DNA from: Luteolibacter pohnpeiensis
GTDB lineage: Bacteria > Verrucomicrobiota > Verrucomicrobiia > Verrucomicrobiales > Akkermansiaceae
Length of the DNA stretch: 64,000 nucleotides
Direction: 5' to 3'
Assembly: GCF_016595435.1 (NCBI RefSeq)
Contig: NZ_JAENIJ010000010.1
Span: 1-64,000 of the forward strand
The notes beneath the pieces were generated by a model. That model was not told where the DNA came from. It was given only the letters and a program-made list of their open reading frames with translations, and searched no databases. The position numbers were made by a program, and so were the translations under genes. Positions 18,338 to 27,560 of the stretch are shown here, piece by piece; the stretch's first letter is position 1; the number at the start of each line of letters is the position of its first letter.

Positions 18338-18943
18338 TCAGCCTTCATCCAATGCACAGCCAAATACCGGAGCTTGAGCAATTCCTACAATGTGGTTGCA
18401 GGCGTAGCCGATTACCGCATCCCCCCCTTTGCTGGCGCCTTCGTGCCCCCTCGCTATGGTAATCCCTCCATGGTAAATCTTTTCCCCCGTTTTACTGAAA
18501 AGAAAGCACTCCCCAGATGTGGTCGCCCCCAACTCGGATCGGAGTTGGCCATCCTGATCGAGAACCGGAGTTAGACCCGGAATTGAGACTGCCTCCTGCC
18601 ATAGAGAACTGCTTTGAACCTCTAATGGCAAAGTTGTGTAATCGGCAAAAATCGCCACGATTGCCAATTGATCCGAACAGCTTTCAGAGATCCGGCGCAA
18701 TTCCTTCACTGTTGCAACCGAACACGCGCATTCTGAGTGCAGGGTCACCAATAGGGTTGGCTTGTCGCGATGAATCAAGCTGCCAACTTTTCCCGAAAGC
18801 ATCCGGCTTACATCTCTCGTTTGCAGATTTCCTGCTTGGTAGGAGTATTTCGTCAACAGACAGTATCCGGTAGCAATAGCCGCCACCCAGATCACCACCG
18901 CACCTATTAGGAAAGGTGATATCTTAAATCGCGAGACAATCAT
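18338..18943 (-). CDS. membrane-anchored thioredoxin-fold protein
   Basis: 201 residues. One N-terminal membrane helix (FLIGAVVIWVAAIATGYCLL) is followed by a predicted periplasmic thioredoxin-like domain: TLLVTLHSECACSVATVKEL has a strand then a C-x-C at the active-site position instead of CxxC. SIPGLTPVLDQDGQLRSELG follows, and GGITIARGHEGASKGGDAV lies near the end. That last motif resembles proteins annotated as RedB-like in planctomycetes and verrucomicrobia; I recall the resemblance only generally. It lies 4 bp upstream of the hybrid kinase on the same strand, so a redox- or peroxide-sensing partnership is possible. Confidence 0.65.
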   Translation of the reverse strand: MIVSRFKISPFLIGAVVIWVAAIATGYCLLTKYSYQAGNLQTRDVSRMLSGKVGSLIHRDKPTLLVTLHSECACSVATVKELRRISESCSDQLAIVAIFADYTTLPLEVQSSSLWQEAVSIPGLTPVLDQDGQLRSELGATTSGECFLFSKTGEKIYHGGITIARGHEGASKGGDAVIGYACNHIVGIAQAPVFGCALDEG

Positions 18944-19329
18944 GGTTTGAGCCGTTTCTACGGCCCTTAGATTGCGAAATAAGCCTTAGTAATCCAGAAT
19001 ATTAAATCGAGCCTTACCAATACTGCCAACAACTACTGCTCAACATATAGCCCTATTCGATTTATTGCCGGTCTTCCATTGAAGCTATGCATAAGTCTAA
19101 AATCTGAATTTACCGTTGGCTTTAAAAGATTGTTTTCTTTTGCATAAACGCCACCACGTAAAAGTTTAAGCAAAGTAGTTCAATTGGACACTCAATTACG
19201 GCTCATAAGCAATCTAAAGTGCGCAATTTCGTTCTCGATTCATGCTGTAAAATCCCCCACACACGGTGCGGCCCCTGATCGTTTTCAGGGTCTTAGTCAT
19301 CTTCACCTCATCAATCTTCACTCAATCTT
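18944..19329. other. gene-free AT-rich stretch between divergent genes
   Basis: 386 bases separate the divergent thioredoxin-fold/kinase pair from the small membrane protein, so both promoters should lie here. No confident promoter, RNA gene or hairpin with T tract was recognised. Confidence 0.5.
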
Positions 19330-19704
19330 ATGGCACGCCTTTCCATTCTTTTTGGTTCACTCTTGGTGATTCTCGCTCTCGTGGGTTACTTCATCCAAAA
19401 TACCGCCACCAAGTCCCCTACCGCTCTGATTCCTGCGATTTTCGGCGTCTTGTTGATCCTACCGGGTATCGTTTCGGTCCTTAAGCCAAAAGTCAACATG
19501 CACGCCATGCACGTATCGGCTTTGGTAGGGTTGCTTGGTGCCTTCGGCGGGTTGTTCATGAGCGTCCCCAAGCTCATCGGCAGCGCGCCACTCGCCCGAC
19601 CACTTGCCACTGGCTCTCAACTGATTACCGGCATTCTCTGCCTGATTTTCGTCATCCTCTGCGTGCGTTCTTTCATCAACGCACGACGCAATCGGGCCGC
19701 ATAA
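19330..19704 (+). CDS. small four-helix membrane protein
   Basis: 124 residues and almost entirely hydrophobic. Four predicted membrane helices are marked by LSILFGSLLVILALVGYFI, LIPAIFGVLLILPGIVSVL, HVSALVGLLGAFGGLFMSV and LITGILCLIFVILCVRSF, ending with a short basic tail ARRNRAA. No catalytic motif. Similar small inner-membrane proteins are common in Planctomycetes-Verrucomicrobia genomes but have no assigned role. It stands alone, followed by 187 bp that contain the hairpin leader of the next gene. Confidence 0.75.
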   Translation: MARLSILFGSLLVILALVGYFIQNTATKSPTALIPAIFGVLLILPGIVSVLKPKVNMHAMHVSALVGLLGAFGGLFMSVPKLIGSAPLARPLATGSQLITGILCLIFVILCVRSFINARRNRAA

Positions 19705-19792
19705 AAAGCCCTTTCGCAGCTCTGGACAGCTGACTGGAATCCGGGAGCAAGAAAACTCGGGCCACCGTGGGATAACTCTGGACATTTTCCCT

Positions 19793-19875
19793 ACTTGCAG
19801 TTGGATGCAAGTCCCGTTCGAAGTACATTGACCATGTACTGGTTAAGTTCCCCCGCTCCGCTCTTGTAGCGGAGC
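19793..19875 (+). promoter_or_regulatory. three consecutive hairpins in the leader of the giant PA14 gene
   Basis: Within 83 bases there are three perfect inverted repeats. ACTTGCA/TGCAAGT at 19793-19812 has a 6-base spacer, AGTACAT/ATGTACT at 19822-19840 a 5-base spacer, and GCTCCGCT/AGCGGAGC at 19855-19875 a 5-base loop. The last ends 16 bases before the ATG at 19892, where a ribosome would bind. None has a T tract, so they look more like leader-RNA structure or operators than a terminator. Confidence 0.5.
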
Positions 19876-19891
19876 ATGTTCTACAAACTCC

Positions 19892-22800
19892 ATGTCCAGA
19901 AATCTCAAAACCCCTGCTGCGGGGCTACTCGCAGCAGTATGCATCGCTGTAGCCATTTCGCGCTACCTCGAACATCGTCCCGCCAGGCCTCATTCCGCGG
20001 CAACCGTAACCCAAAAGGACCCGGAAAAATCGCCGATGCCGCAGCCGCCATCGGATAGCCCTTACACCGATCCGATCCCAGCTCCTTCAGGAGAAGAGCT
20101 TTTCGCCCATATCGGAGATCTCAGCAAGGGAGAGAATATTTCCCTCCCGCTGCCAGATGGCAGCACCCTTCTAGGTAAACTGAACTACGTAAACACCTAT
20201 GACAACGGTGCGACCACCGGTGGTGGTATCCTTCAGGACGGTTCTGGCACGTTTGAAATCGCGAAGGAGCCATGGGGATATCGAGGCTTCATCCTGCAGA
20301 AAGATACTAAAATCGCATACGTCTATTCGAGTAGCGCTGAAGGCCGACTCGCCGTTGCCAGCCGCCCTCGGGACGAAGTGATCTGCGAACCCGAAAACGG
20401 TCCCGCCCCTGATGACCAACCAGAGTCGAGTGAGCCTGAAAATGCCGTGATTTACAATAACGGGCAATCGGTCGGCATTATTTTCGAGCCGATTCCCATC
20501 CTCAACAGCCTGCCTAGAGCGGCTGCGACCATCTATCTCGACTTCGATGGAGAAGTGATTGAAGGACAGGCCTGGGAAGGTGGCGAACGCATTGTGGCCA
20601 CAGCCTACAATCTCCCTGCGTCGGAAGTCATCGAAATGTGGCAACGGGTTGCCGAGGATTACGCTCCGTTCGAAGTGAACGTCACCACCGATCTCCAAGT
20701 CTATCAGAAAGCCCCGAAAGGACGTCGTGTCCGATGCATCACGACGCCGACAAAAATCTCCTCGGGTGGCGGCATTGCTTATTTGAATTCATTTCAATAC
20801 ACAGCTGAAGCCTGCTGCTGGAATTACTATCGTGGCAAATCCGGTTCATTGGTGATCTCCCACGAAGTCGGTCACTCATTCGACCTTTCCCACGACGGGA
20901 CCTCGGAGCTCGATTACTATCACGGTCATGGCAGTGGCGCAACCAGTTGGGGCCCAATCATGGGTGCCCCATACAGTCAGACCGTATGCCAATGGAGCAA
21001 GGGCGACTATCCAGACGCGAATCAACATCAGGATGACATCGCCATCATCGGAGCCACTGCCCCCCTCCGACAGGACGACCACTTTGCATCCACAGCATAC
21101 GCAACTCCACTCACCTTCACTTCCGGCACCACGGTCTCTAACAGCGGCATCATTTCTTCCGCAGATGATATCGATCGATTCATCTTCACCACCGGTGGAG
21201 GTGCGCTGAACTTGTCATTTACCGGCGGCCCCACCGGACCCGATCTGGATATTGAAGCGAAACTTTACAATGAATCCGGCACTCTGGTTTACACCGCCTC
21301 TCCAGCAGGACAGCTCACTGCCACCATGGCAACCACTCTGTCAGCAGGCACATATACTCTAACCATTGATGGCGTAGGCAACGAAACATGGGACACCGGC
21401 GGTTATGATGACTATAGTTCTATCGGTGCTTATTCCATCACCGGCACCATCGCCTCCCCCGGCTGGCGTTTCCAAATCCCCGCTAATGCTCAGAGTGGTG
21501 CTGTTCTAGGCACCGTAAATCCAGGCAATGGTAGTTCTTACTCGATTACCGGAGGCAATACCGGATCTGCTTTCAGTATCGATTCACAATCAGGAGAAAT
21601 CCGTGTCCTGACGCCTGCATCGCTGTCTCTTTCCGGCACCTTCGATCTAACCGTTTCATATAGTTCGGGCAGCGGTTCCACCAGTGTTCCAGTGCACTTG
21701 ACGGTATCACCGATCCGGGGAATGAAAGCTGAACTGTACACTGGAATATCAGGCAGCGGAGTGGCACCCTTATTAACCAATAGCAATTACCCGGACAATC
21801 CTGCTGAAACCCTTTACGCGCCGAATTTTCAAGCCAACTACAACGGGAACAACATCGGCGAACGTCTAACAGCCTATTTGATTCCACCTGTAACAGGTAA
21901 CTACACCTTCTGGACTGAAGCGGACGACGCCAGCCAGCTTTATCTATCAACGGACGATAATCCAGCCAACAAAGTTCGGATTGCCTATAATAACAACGCT
22001 ACAGATCCTGGTGTTTACACATCGGAATCCAGCCAGACATCAGCCACTATCGCGTTAGTCGCTGGCCAGCGATATTACATTGAAGGAATCTTTAGAGAAA
22101 ATACCGGCTACGATCATTTTTCCGTAGCCTGGCAACCACCTTCGCAATCCCGGCAAATCATTGCCAACGAGTATCTCGAATATCCAGGCACACTTGCCAA
22201 CCGTGCTCCTTGGCTCCCGAATATGACCTACCGGGTTACCGAAGGCAGCGCAATTAATACTGCGATCGCAACGCTGACCGCAGGTGATTTCGAACCCGGA
22301 TCGGTATTATCGGGCTTTACGATCACCAGTGGAAATACTGGCAATGCCTTTTCCTTGAATCCTGACACCGGTGTTCTTTCGGTAAATGGGACACTCAGCT
22401 TCGCCACTCTGCCGAAATACTATATCGGAGTCAAAGTGACCGATTCCGGAGGCTTGACGACAACTGCGGAAATCGCTGTCGAAGTGATGGCGCGTGCTGT
22501 GAAGCGTGAAGTCTGGAACAATGTAACCGGCAAAGAAGTCGAATATCTAACGGCACTTTCGAGCTACCCTGATCACCCGGATTCCACCAGCTACATCAGC
22601 ATGTTCGAGGCTCCCCAAAATGTGGGAGACAATTACGGACAAAGACTTAGTGGCTATTTACGCGCCCCTGAAACCGGAAGCTACACCTTCTGGATCGCAT
22701 CAGACGACGACAGTGAACTCTGGATGTCGAGTGATTCAGATCCGGCAAACAAATCGCTCATTGCTTATGCTCTCAGTTCTACAGGAAACCGATCCTGGGA

Positions 22801-25800
22801 AACCTACGACACGCAAAAATCGGCAACGATCCAACTAACTGCGGGCGAATATTACTACATGGAAGTTCTGCAAAAAGAAGGAACCGGAAATGACTATGCC
22901 GCAGTTGCCTGGTCCGGGCCTGATTTCGATCGGACACTGCTTGGGACACCACACGTCACCCAGGAGTTTTACAACCATGCAGCCCCAACTGTGAGTAATC
23001 TAACAATCTCCACAGTCGGTCGGCAGGAATCCACATCAGAAGTTCTGGGAACTGTAGTTGCCCAAGACTGGTCAGATCCGGGAACTCAGATTACCTACAC
23101 CATCACCAGCGGAAATGATGATGGGGCATTTTCGATCGATCCGATCACGGGTGAAATCACCCGGAATGCAGGCGCTCTTGCTGAAGGAACTCGACAGTTG
23201 ACGGTGACCGTTACTGATAATGAACCCAATTCCAGTTCTGCGACTGCAATTGTGACGATTAACATCGTAAAAGCAGGGCTGAAGCGGGAGGTGTGGACCA
23301 ATCTTTCATCAACCCAATCTGTTAGCGATCTAACAGGCTCTTTGAATTATCCACAATCGCCCAGTTCCATATCCTACACCAGCAGCTTCGAAGCGCCATC
23401 GGGTATCGGCGACAACTACGGCCAGCGTCTCAGCGGATATCTGACCCCTCCGACTACGGGAGCCTATACCTTCTGGATCGCATCCGATGACGGTAGCCAG
23501 CTTTATCTTTCTACTGACGCAAATCCTGCAAACAAACGCAGCATTGCCAACGTGGTTGCCTCCGTATCTGAGCACGACTGGACCTCTCAAACCAATCAAC
23601 AATCGGCTTCAATCACATTGCAAGCTGGTCAGAGTTACTACATCGAAGCATTGCACAAAGAGGGCGCCGGTGGTGATTACCTCGCCGTTGCTTGGCAAGG
23701 ACCATCCATTTCACAGGCCATCATTCCATCGACCTATCTGGATCCAGATCTTCTCCGACCAGCTCTGAAGCGCGAAGTTTGGGAATCGGCCTCCGGTGTT
23801 GCCTGGACCAGAAACAGCAGCACGAACGAAATGAAATGGACGGTAAATGGAGTGGCTGCAGAAGGGAATGTTCCACCGGACAATAGCAGCAGCTTTGTGG
23901 GAACCATTTTCTCCCTCAAGGGGCCAACCAATGTGAGTAATAATTTCAGCGAGCGCATCACCGGCTATCTGGTTCCTCCCACAACTGGAGATTACACCTT
24001 CTGGATTGCTTCGGATGACGATAGCCGACTGTCATTATCCACGGATGAAAATCCGGAAAACCTGTCTTCCATTGCTTACGTCATCGCATCTGTTGATCCG
24101 GAATCATGGGATGTTTCCCAGACTCAAAAATCGACAACCATCAAACTGGTCGCTGGCAACCGCTACTACCTTGAAATCCTCCATCGTGACGGCACGCAAG
24201 GCGATCACCTCGCCGTTGCCTGGCAAGGCCCCGATTTTGATCGGACCATCATCGGCAATGCCTATCTGGAGCATCCGTCCACGCCATCAGACCACACTCT
24301 ACTGAAACGTGAGATCTGGAATAACATCACCGGGAACGCGGTCAGCAATCTAACAAGTGCGACCACGTATCCAGCTTCACCTGATCTAACCAATGCTCTG
24401 GATCCCGATAAGGGCTTCGTTTCCTACACGCGCTATGGCGATTCCTATGGTCAACGAGTCAGTGGATATCTAACAGCACCAGAAAATGGAAGATACCGGT
24501 TCTGGCTGGCATCGGATGATGGAGGCGAGCTTTGGCTTTCAACGGATGACAATCCGGCGAATCGTGTGAAAATCGCGTCCGTCTCCAATTCGGTCAGCGA
24601 ACAGGTTTGGGATACCCAAGCTTCTCAAAAATCGCGTTTGATCGCCCTAACCGCAGGCAAACGCTATTACATTGAAGCGCTGCACAAGGAAAACCTCGGC
24701 GGAGACCATCTGGCAGTCGCCTGGCAGGGTCCATCTTTTGATAGACGCGTCATTGGGAATACCTATCTGGAATCCCCGCTCGCGATTCCATCCACCCCAT
24801 CGGTTAAACGAGAAATCTGGACCAATGTTACGGGAGAATCCATCAGTGATCTGACTCCCAATTCCACCTATAAAACGGCAAATCCTGATTCACGTGGCAT
24901 CCTAACAAGCCTGGAGGGACCGGTTAATTTCAGCGAAAACTTCGGTGAAAGACTTTCAACGGTTCTAACAGCCCCCGAATCCGGATATTTCAAATTCTGG
25001 ATCTCATCTGATGGAGCTAGCGAGCTCTGGCTTTCAACAGACGATACGCCTGAGAACCGTCTTAAAATTGCGAGTGCTGATGCAGCTACTTCACGGAAAT
25101 CCTGGAACGAATCCCCCACCCAAGAATCCGGCATGATCGAACTTGTCGCAGGTCAAAGGTATTATCTTGAGGTATTACATCAGGAAGGAACAGGCGCGGA
25201 TCATGTAGCTGTCGCTTGGCAGGGCCCTTCATTTTCACAACGTATTCTTGATGGCAAATTTCTTGAGTATCCGGGCACGCTTGCTGCCCCCCCTGCTCTC
25301 AAGCGTGAGCTTTGGTATAATGTTACAGGAAATGCCCTGACCAATCTAACCACGCTCTCAACCTACCCGAATCGCCCCAGTGAGACCACATCGCTCACGG
25401 AATTCCGTTCACCCACCAATGTTGCTGAAACATTCGGTGAAAAAATCAGCGGTTATCTCATCCCACGATTCAGTGGAAGCTATCAATTCTGGATCGCTTC
25501 CGATGACGAGGGCGAATTATGGCTATCCACCACTGAATCTTCCACAGACAAAGTGAAAATTGCGTCTGCAAACGTATCTGGAGAATTGAACTTCTCGAAT
25601 TCTACGACCCAGGAGTCTGCTGCCGTTGATTTGGTTGCCGGTGAACGCTACTATATCGAAGCGCTTCACAAAGAAGGGATCGGCTCCGATTATGCTGCAG
25701 TTGCCTGGGCTGGACCCAATTTCAACCAGCAGGTCATTTCCGGCGACTTTTTGGAGTATCCGGGCAAAATCCCGGGCTCAATCCAATCGACAACACAAGT

Positions 25801-26224
25801 TGCAGAAACCGGGATCAACCCGAGTTACCGCTTCTGGATGGAATTCGCAGGAGTTCCGACGGAAAATCAAGACTCTCACGCAGACCCTGATCACGATGGG
25901 ATTCCCAACGCGCTGGAATTTGTTCTCGGCGGCAACCCTGCAGCCAAAGAAGCCAATGCCATGACTCTGCTACCAAAGATGTCGTACGAGGGTGATTGGG
26001 TCATCTTTGAATTCCGACAAGCTGACGTCGCCTCGGCAGTCGATCCGTTTGTGGAGTATGGCACCTCTCTGGAATCTTGGACGCGAGCGATTTCTGGCAC
26101 GGATGGCATTGAAGTCACCACTGAGGATGATGCCTATGGCACCGGAATCGATCGTGTCATAGTGAAAGTTCCCCGGCAGCAGATGAATTCCATGTTCATG
26201 CGGCTGAACTCCAACATGGAATAG
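19892..26224 (+). CDS. giant surface protein: metzincin-type peptidase region plus seven PA14 modules
   Basis: 2110 residues with one N-terminal membrane or signal helix (about 9-25). Residues about 205-400 are a peptidase-like region with HEVGHSFDLSH at about 324 (metzincin zinc motif HExxHxxxxxH) and a possible Met-turn in SWGPIMGAPY. A PPC-like beta domain follows (about 405-530), then a cadherin-like unit. Seven PA14 modules start near residues 611, 870, 1130, 1291, 1470, 1638 and 1802, each opening with LKRE(V/I/L)W and containing YTFWIASDD and a WLSTDDNPAN-like segment. Cadherin-like units sit between modules 1-2 and 2-3. The C-terminus holds a calcium-type DPDHDGIPNALEF motif and the FMRLN end typical of the phylum. 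PA14 modules bind glycans, so an adhesive or glycoprotein-degrading surface enzyme is likely. Confidence 0.88.
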   Translation: MSRNLKTPAAGLLAAVCIAVAISRYLEHRPARPHSAATVTQKDPEKSPMPQPPSDSPYTDPIPAPSGEELFAHIGDLSKGENISLPLPDGSTLLGKLNYVNTYDNGATTGGGILQDGSGTFEIAKEPWGYRGFILQKDTKIAYVYSSSAEGRLAVASRPRDEVICEPENGPAPDDQPESSEPENAVIYNNGQSVGIIFEPIPILNSLPRAAATIYLDFDGEVIEGQAWEGGERIVATAYNLPASEVIEMWQRVAEDYAPFEVNVTTDLQVYQKAPKGRRVRCITTPTKISSGGGIAYLNSFQYTAEACCWNYYRGKSGSLVISHEVGHSFDLSHDGTSELDYYHGHGSGATSWGPIMGAPYSQTVCQWSKGDYPDANQHQDDIAIIGATAPLRQDDHFASTAYATPLTFTSGTTVSNSGIISSADDIDRFIFTTGGGALNLSFTGGPTGPDLDIEAKLYNESGTLVYTASPAGQLTATMATTLSAGTYTLTIDGVGNETWDTGGYDDYSSIGAYSITGTIASPGWRFQIPANAQSGAVLGTVNPGNGSSYSITGGNTGSAFSIDSQSGEIRVLTPASLSLSGTFDLTVSYSSGSGSTSVPVHLTVSPIRGMKAELYTGISGSGVAPLLTNSNYPDNPAETLYAPNFQANYNGNNIGERLTAYLIPPVTGNYTFWTEADDASQLYLSTDDNPANKVRIAYNNNATDPGVYTSESSQTSATIALVAGQRYYIEGIFRENTGYDHFSVAWQPPSQSRQIIANEYLEYPGTLANRAPWLPNMTYRVTEGSAINTAIATLTAGDFEPGSVLSGFTITSGNTGNAFSLNPDTGVLSVNGTLSFATLPKYYIGVKVTDSGGLTTTAEIAVEVMARAVKREVWNNVTGKEVEYLTALSSYPDHPDSTSYISMFEAPQNVGDNYGQRLSGYLRAPETGSYTFWIASDDDSELWMSSDSDPANKSLIAYALSSTGNRSWETYDTQKSATIQLTAGEYYYMEVLQKEGTGNDYAAVAWSGPDFDRTLLGTPHVTQEFYNHAAPTVSNLTISTVGRQESTSEVLGTVVAQDWSDPGTQITYTITSGNDDGAFSIDPITGEITRNAGALAEGTRQLTVTVTDNEPNSSSATAIVTINIVKAGLKREVWTNLSSTQSVSDLTGSLNYPQSPSSISYTSSFEAPSGIGDNYGQRLSGYLTPPTTGAYTFWIASDDGSQLYLSTDANPANKRSIANVVASVSEHDWTSQTNQQSASITLQAGQSYYIEALHKEGAGGDYLAVAWQGPSISQAIIPSTYLDPDLLRPALKREVWESASGVAWTRNSSTNEMKWTVNGVAAEGNVPPDNSSSFVGTIFSLKGPTNVSNNFSERITGYLVPPTTGDYTFWIASDDDSRLSLSTDENPENLSSIAYVIASVDPESWDVSQTQKSTTIKLVAGNRYYLEILHRDGTQGDHLAVAWQGPDFDRTIIGNAYLEHPSTPSDHTLLKREIWNNITGNAVSNLTSATTYPASPDLTNALDPDKGFVSYTRYGDSYGQRVSGYLTAPENGRYRFWLASDDGGELWLSTDDNPANRVKIASVSNSVSEQVWDTQASQKSRLIALTAGKRYYIEALHKENLGGDHLAVAWQGPSFDRRVIGNTYLESPLAIPSTPSVKREIWTNVTGESISDLTPNSTYKTANPDSRGILTSLEGPVNFSENFGERLSTVLTAPESGYFKFWISSDGASELWLSTDDTPENRLKIASADAATSRKSWNESPTQESGMIELVAGQRYYLEVLHQEGTGADHVAVAWQGPSFSQRILDGKFLEYPGTLAAPPALKRELWYNVTGNALTNLTTLSTYPNRPSETTSLTEFRSPTNVAETFGEKISGYLIPRFSGSYQFWIASDDEGELWLSTTESSTDKVKIASANVSGELNFSNSTTQESAAVDLVAGERYYIEALHKEGIGSDYAAVAWAGPNFNQQVISGDFLEYPGKIPGSIQSTTQVAETGINPSYRFWMEFAGVPTENQDSHADPDHDGIPNALEFVLGGNPAAKEANAMTLLPKMSYEGDWVIFEFRQADVASAVDPFVEYGTSLESWTRAISGTDGIEVTTEDDAYGTGIDRVIVKVPRQQMNSMFMRLNSNME

Positions 26225-26351
26225 CCCTATCGGTCATTCGCTCCATCTACGTCATCACGTGACTCTGGGGCGATTGACTCATTGCCGAGATGAATTCATC
26301 TTAGGGACGTCCAATGCGCTGGTGAGCGAGTTGCCAGCGCATTGTCCCCCC

Positions 26352-27560
26352 ATGATGAAAATTGTCGTCCACGACTACGCAGGTCACGCATTCCCAATTT
26401 CGTTAAGCCGAGCGTTGGCAGAACGTGGGCATGATGTCGTTCACGCGTTTGCATCATCGCTACAGACACCCCGTGGCGAACTGACTCGCAGAGTAGATGA
26501 CCCAAGTGGTCTTCAATTTCGCGAAATCCGGATGAACCCGGATTATCCGAAGCATAAATACTCCTTCCGCCGTCGGCGTTCGATGGAAATCGAGTATGGC
26601 AAAGAGGTTGCGCGGTTCATTGATTCATGGAAGCCGGACGCGGTTTTGTCCGGAAACACTCCCACCGAAACGCAGGAACCCATCACACGCGCCACCACTG
26701 CCAACAACGGCCGCTTTTACTATTGGGTCCAAGATTTTTACAGTTTGGCCGTCGATAAAATCCTGAAGAAAAAGATCCCCGTTGCAGGTTCTTTGATAGG
26801 AAGCTGGTACCGTCATCTCGACCGCAGGCAATTTTCCAGAAGCTCTCGGATCATCGCCATCACATCCGATTTCACTCCGATCCTCTCTAACGAATTCGGG
26901 GTTGATGCGGATAAAGTCGATGTCATTCCAAACTGGGCGCTGATTGACGAAATCCCGCTACTTCCAAAAGACAATGAGTGGGCGAGGCGGCACCAACTGC
27001 ATGATCAATTTGTGTTCCTCTATTCCGGCACGATCGGCATGAAACACAATCCCGCCATGTTGTTAGAGCTTGCACTGCGGCATCGCGATTCTCCGGACGT
27101 TAAAATAGTGGTCGTCTCCGAGGGAATCGGTGCCGAGTGGTTGAAAAAAGAAGGTGAAAAGGCCGGACTTACCAATTTGAAAATACTTCCCTATCAGCCG
27201 TTTGCTGAACTGCCAGCCGTGCTAGCCACTGGTGACGTTCTGATCGGCATTCTGGAGAAGGAAGCAGGAACATTTTCCGTTCCATCCAAAACACTCAGCT
27301 ATCTTTGCGCTGGGCGCCCCTTGCTACTGGCTCTGCCTTTGGAAAATCTAGCAGCCCGTATCACCGCCACCCAGCGTGCTGGCCTGATGGTTGAGCCAGA
27401 TGATATCGATGGCTTTCTCTCCGCTGCCGATCATCTGTTAGATTCGGATCACTTGCGGATTGAGCTCGCGGGAAATGCCCGCCGATACGCTGAAGAAACA
27501 TTTCCCATCCACAAAACTGCCGCCACCTTCGAACAAATCCTCTCCGGTAATTCCAAGTGA
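26352..27560 (+). CDS. glycosyltransferase, GT4 / WbuB-like
   Basis: About 402 residues from ATG at 26352 (MMKIVVHDYAG), selected because the longer frame lacks protein-like sequence before it. The N-terminal Rossmann half contains GHAFPISLSRALAERGHDV, the usual GT-B acceptor-side loop. The C-terminal half has FLYSGTIGMKHNPAMLLEL and KILPYQPFAELPAVLATGDVLI with a donor-binding acidic segment (EKEAGTFSVPSKTLSYLCAG). It is cytoplasmic, using a nucleotide-sugar donor for EPS repeat-unit assembly. It overlaps the next gene by 4 bp (GTGA), beginning a three-gene translationally coupled set. Confidence 0.88.
   Translation: MMKIVVHDYAGHAFPISLSRALAERGHDVVHAFASSLQTPRGELTRRVDDPSGLQFREIRMNPDYPKHKYSFRRRRSMEIEYGKEVARFIDSWKPDAVLSGNTPTETQEPITRATTANNGRFYYWVQDFYSLAVDKILKKKIPVAGSLIGSWYRHLDRRQFSRSSRIIAITSDFTPILSNEFGVDADKVDVIPNWALIDEIPLLPKDNEWARRHQLHDQFVFLYSGTIGMKHNPAMLLELALRHRDSPDVKIVVVSEGIGAEWLKKEGEKAGLTNLKILPYQPFAELPAVLATGDVLIGILEKEAGTFSVPSKTLSYLCAGRPLLLALPLENLAARITATQRAGLMVEPDDIDGFLSAADHLLDSDHLRIELAGNARRYAEETFPIHKTAATFEQILSGNSK

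Noticed and set aside
21721..25770. PA14 array considered as DNA tandem repeats or a CRISPR-like array
   Set aside because: The units are protein modules with divergent DNA sequence and variable length; no identical direct repeats or spacers.
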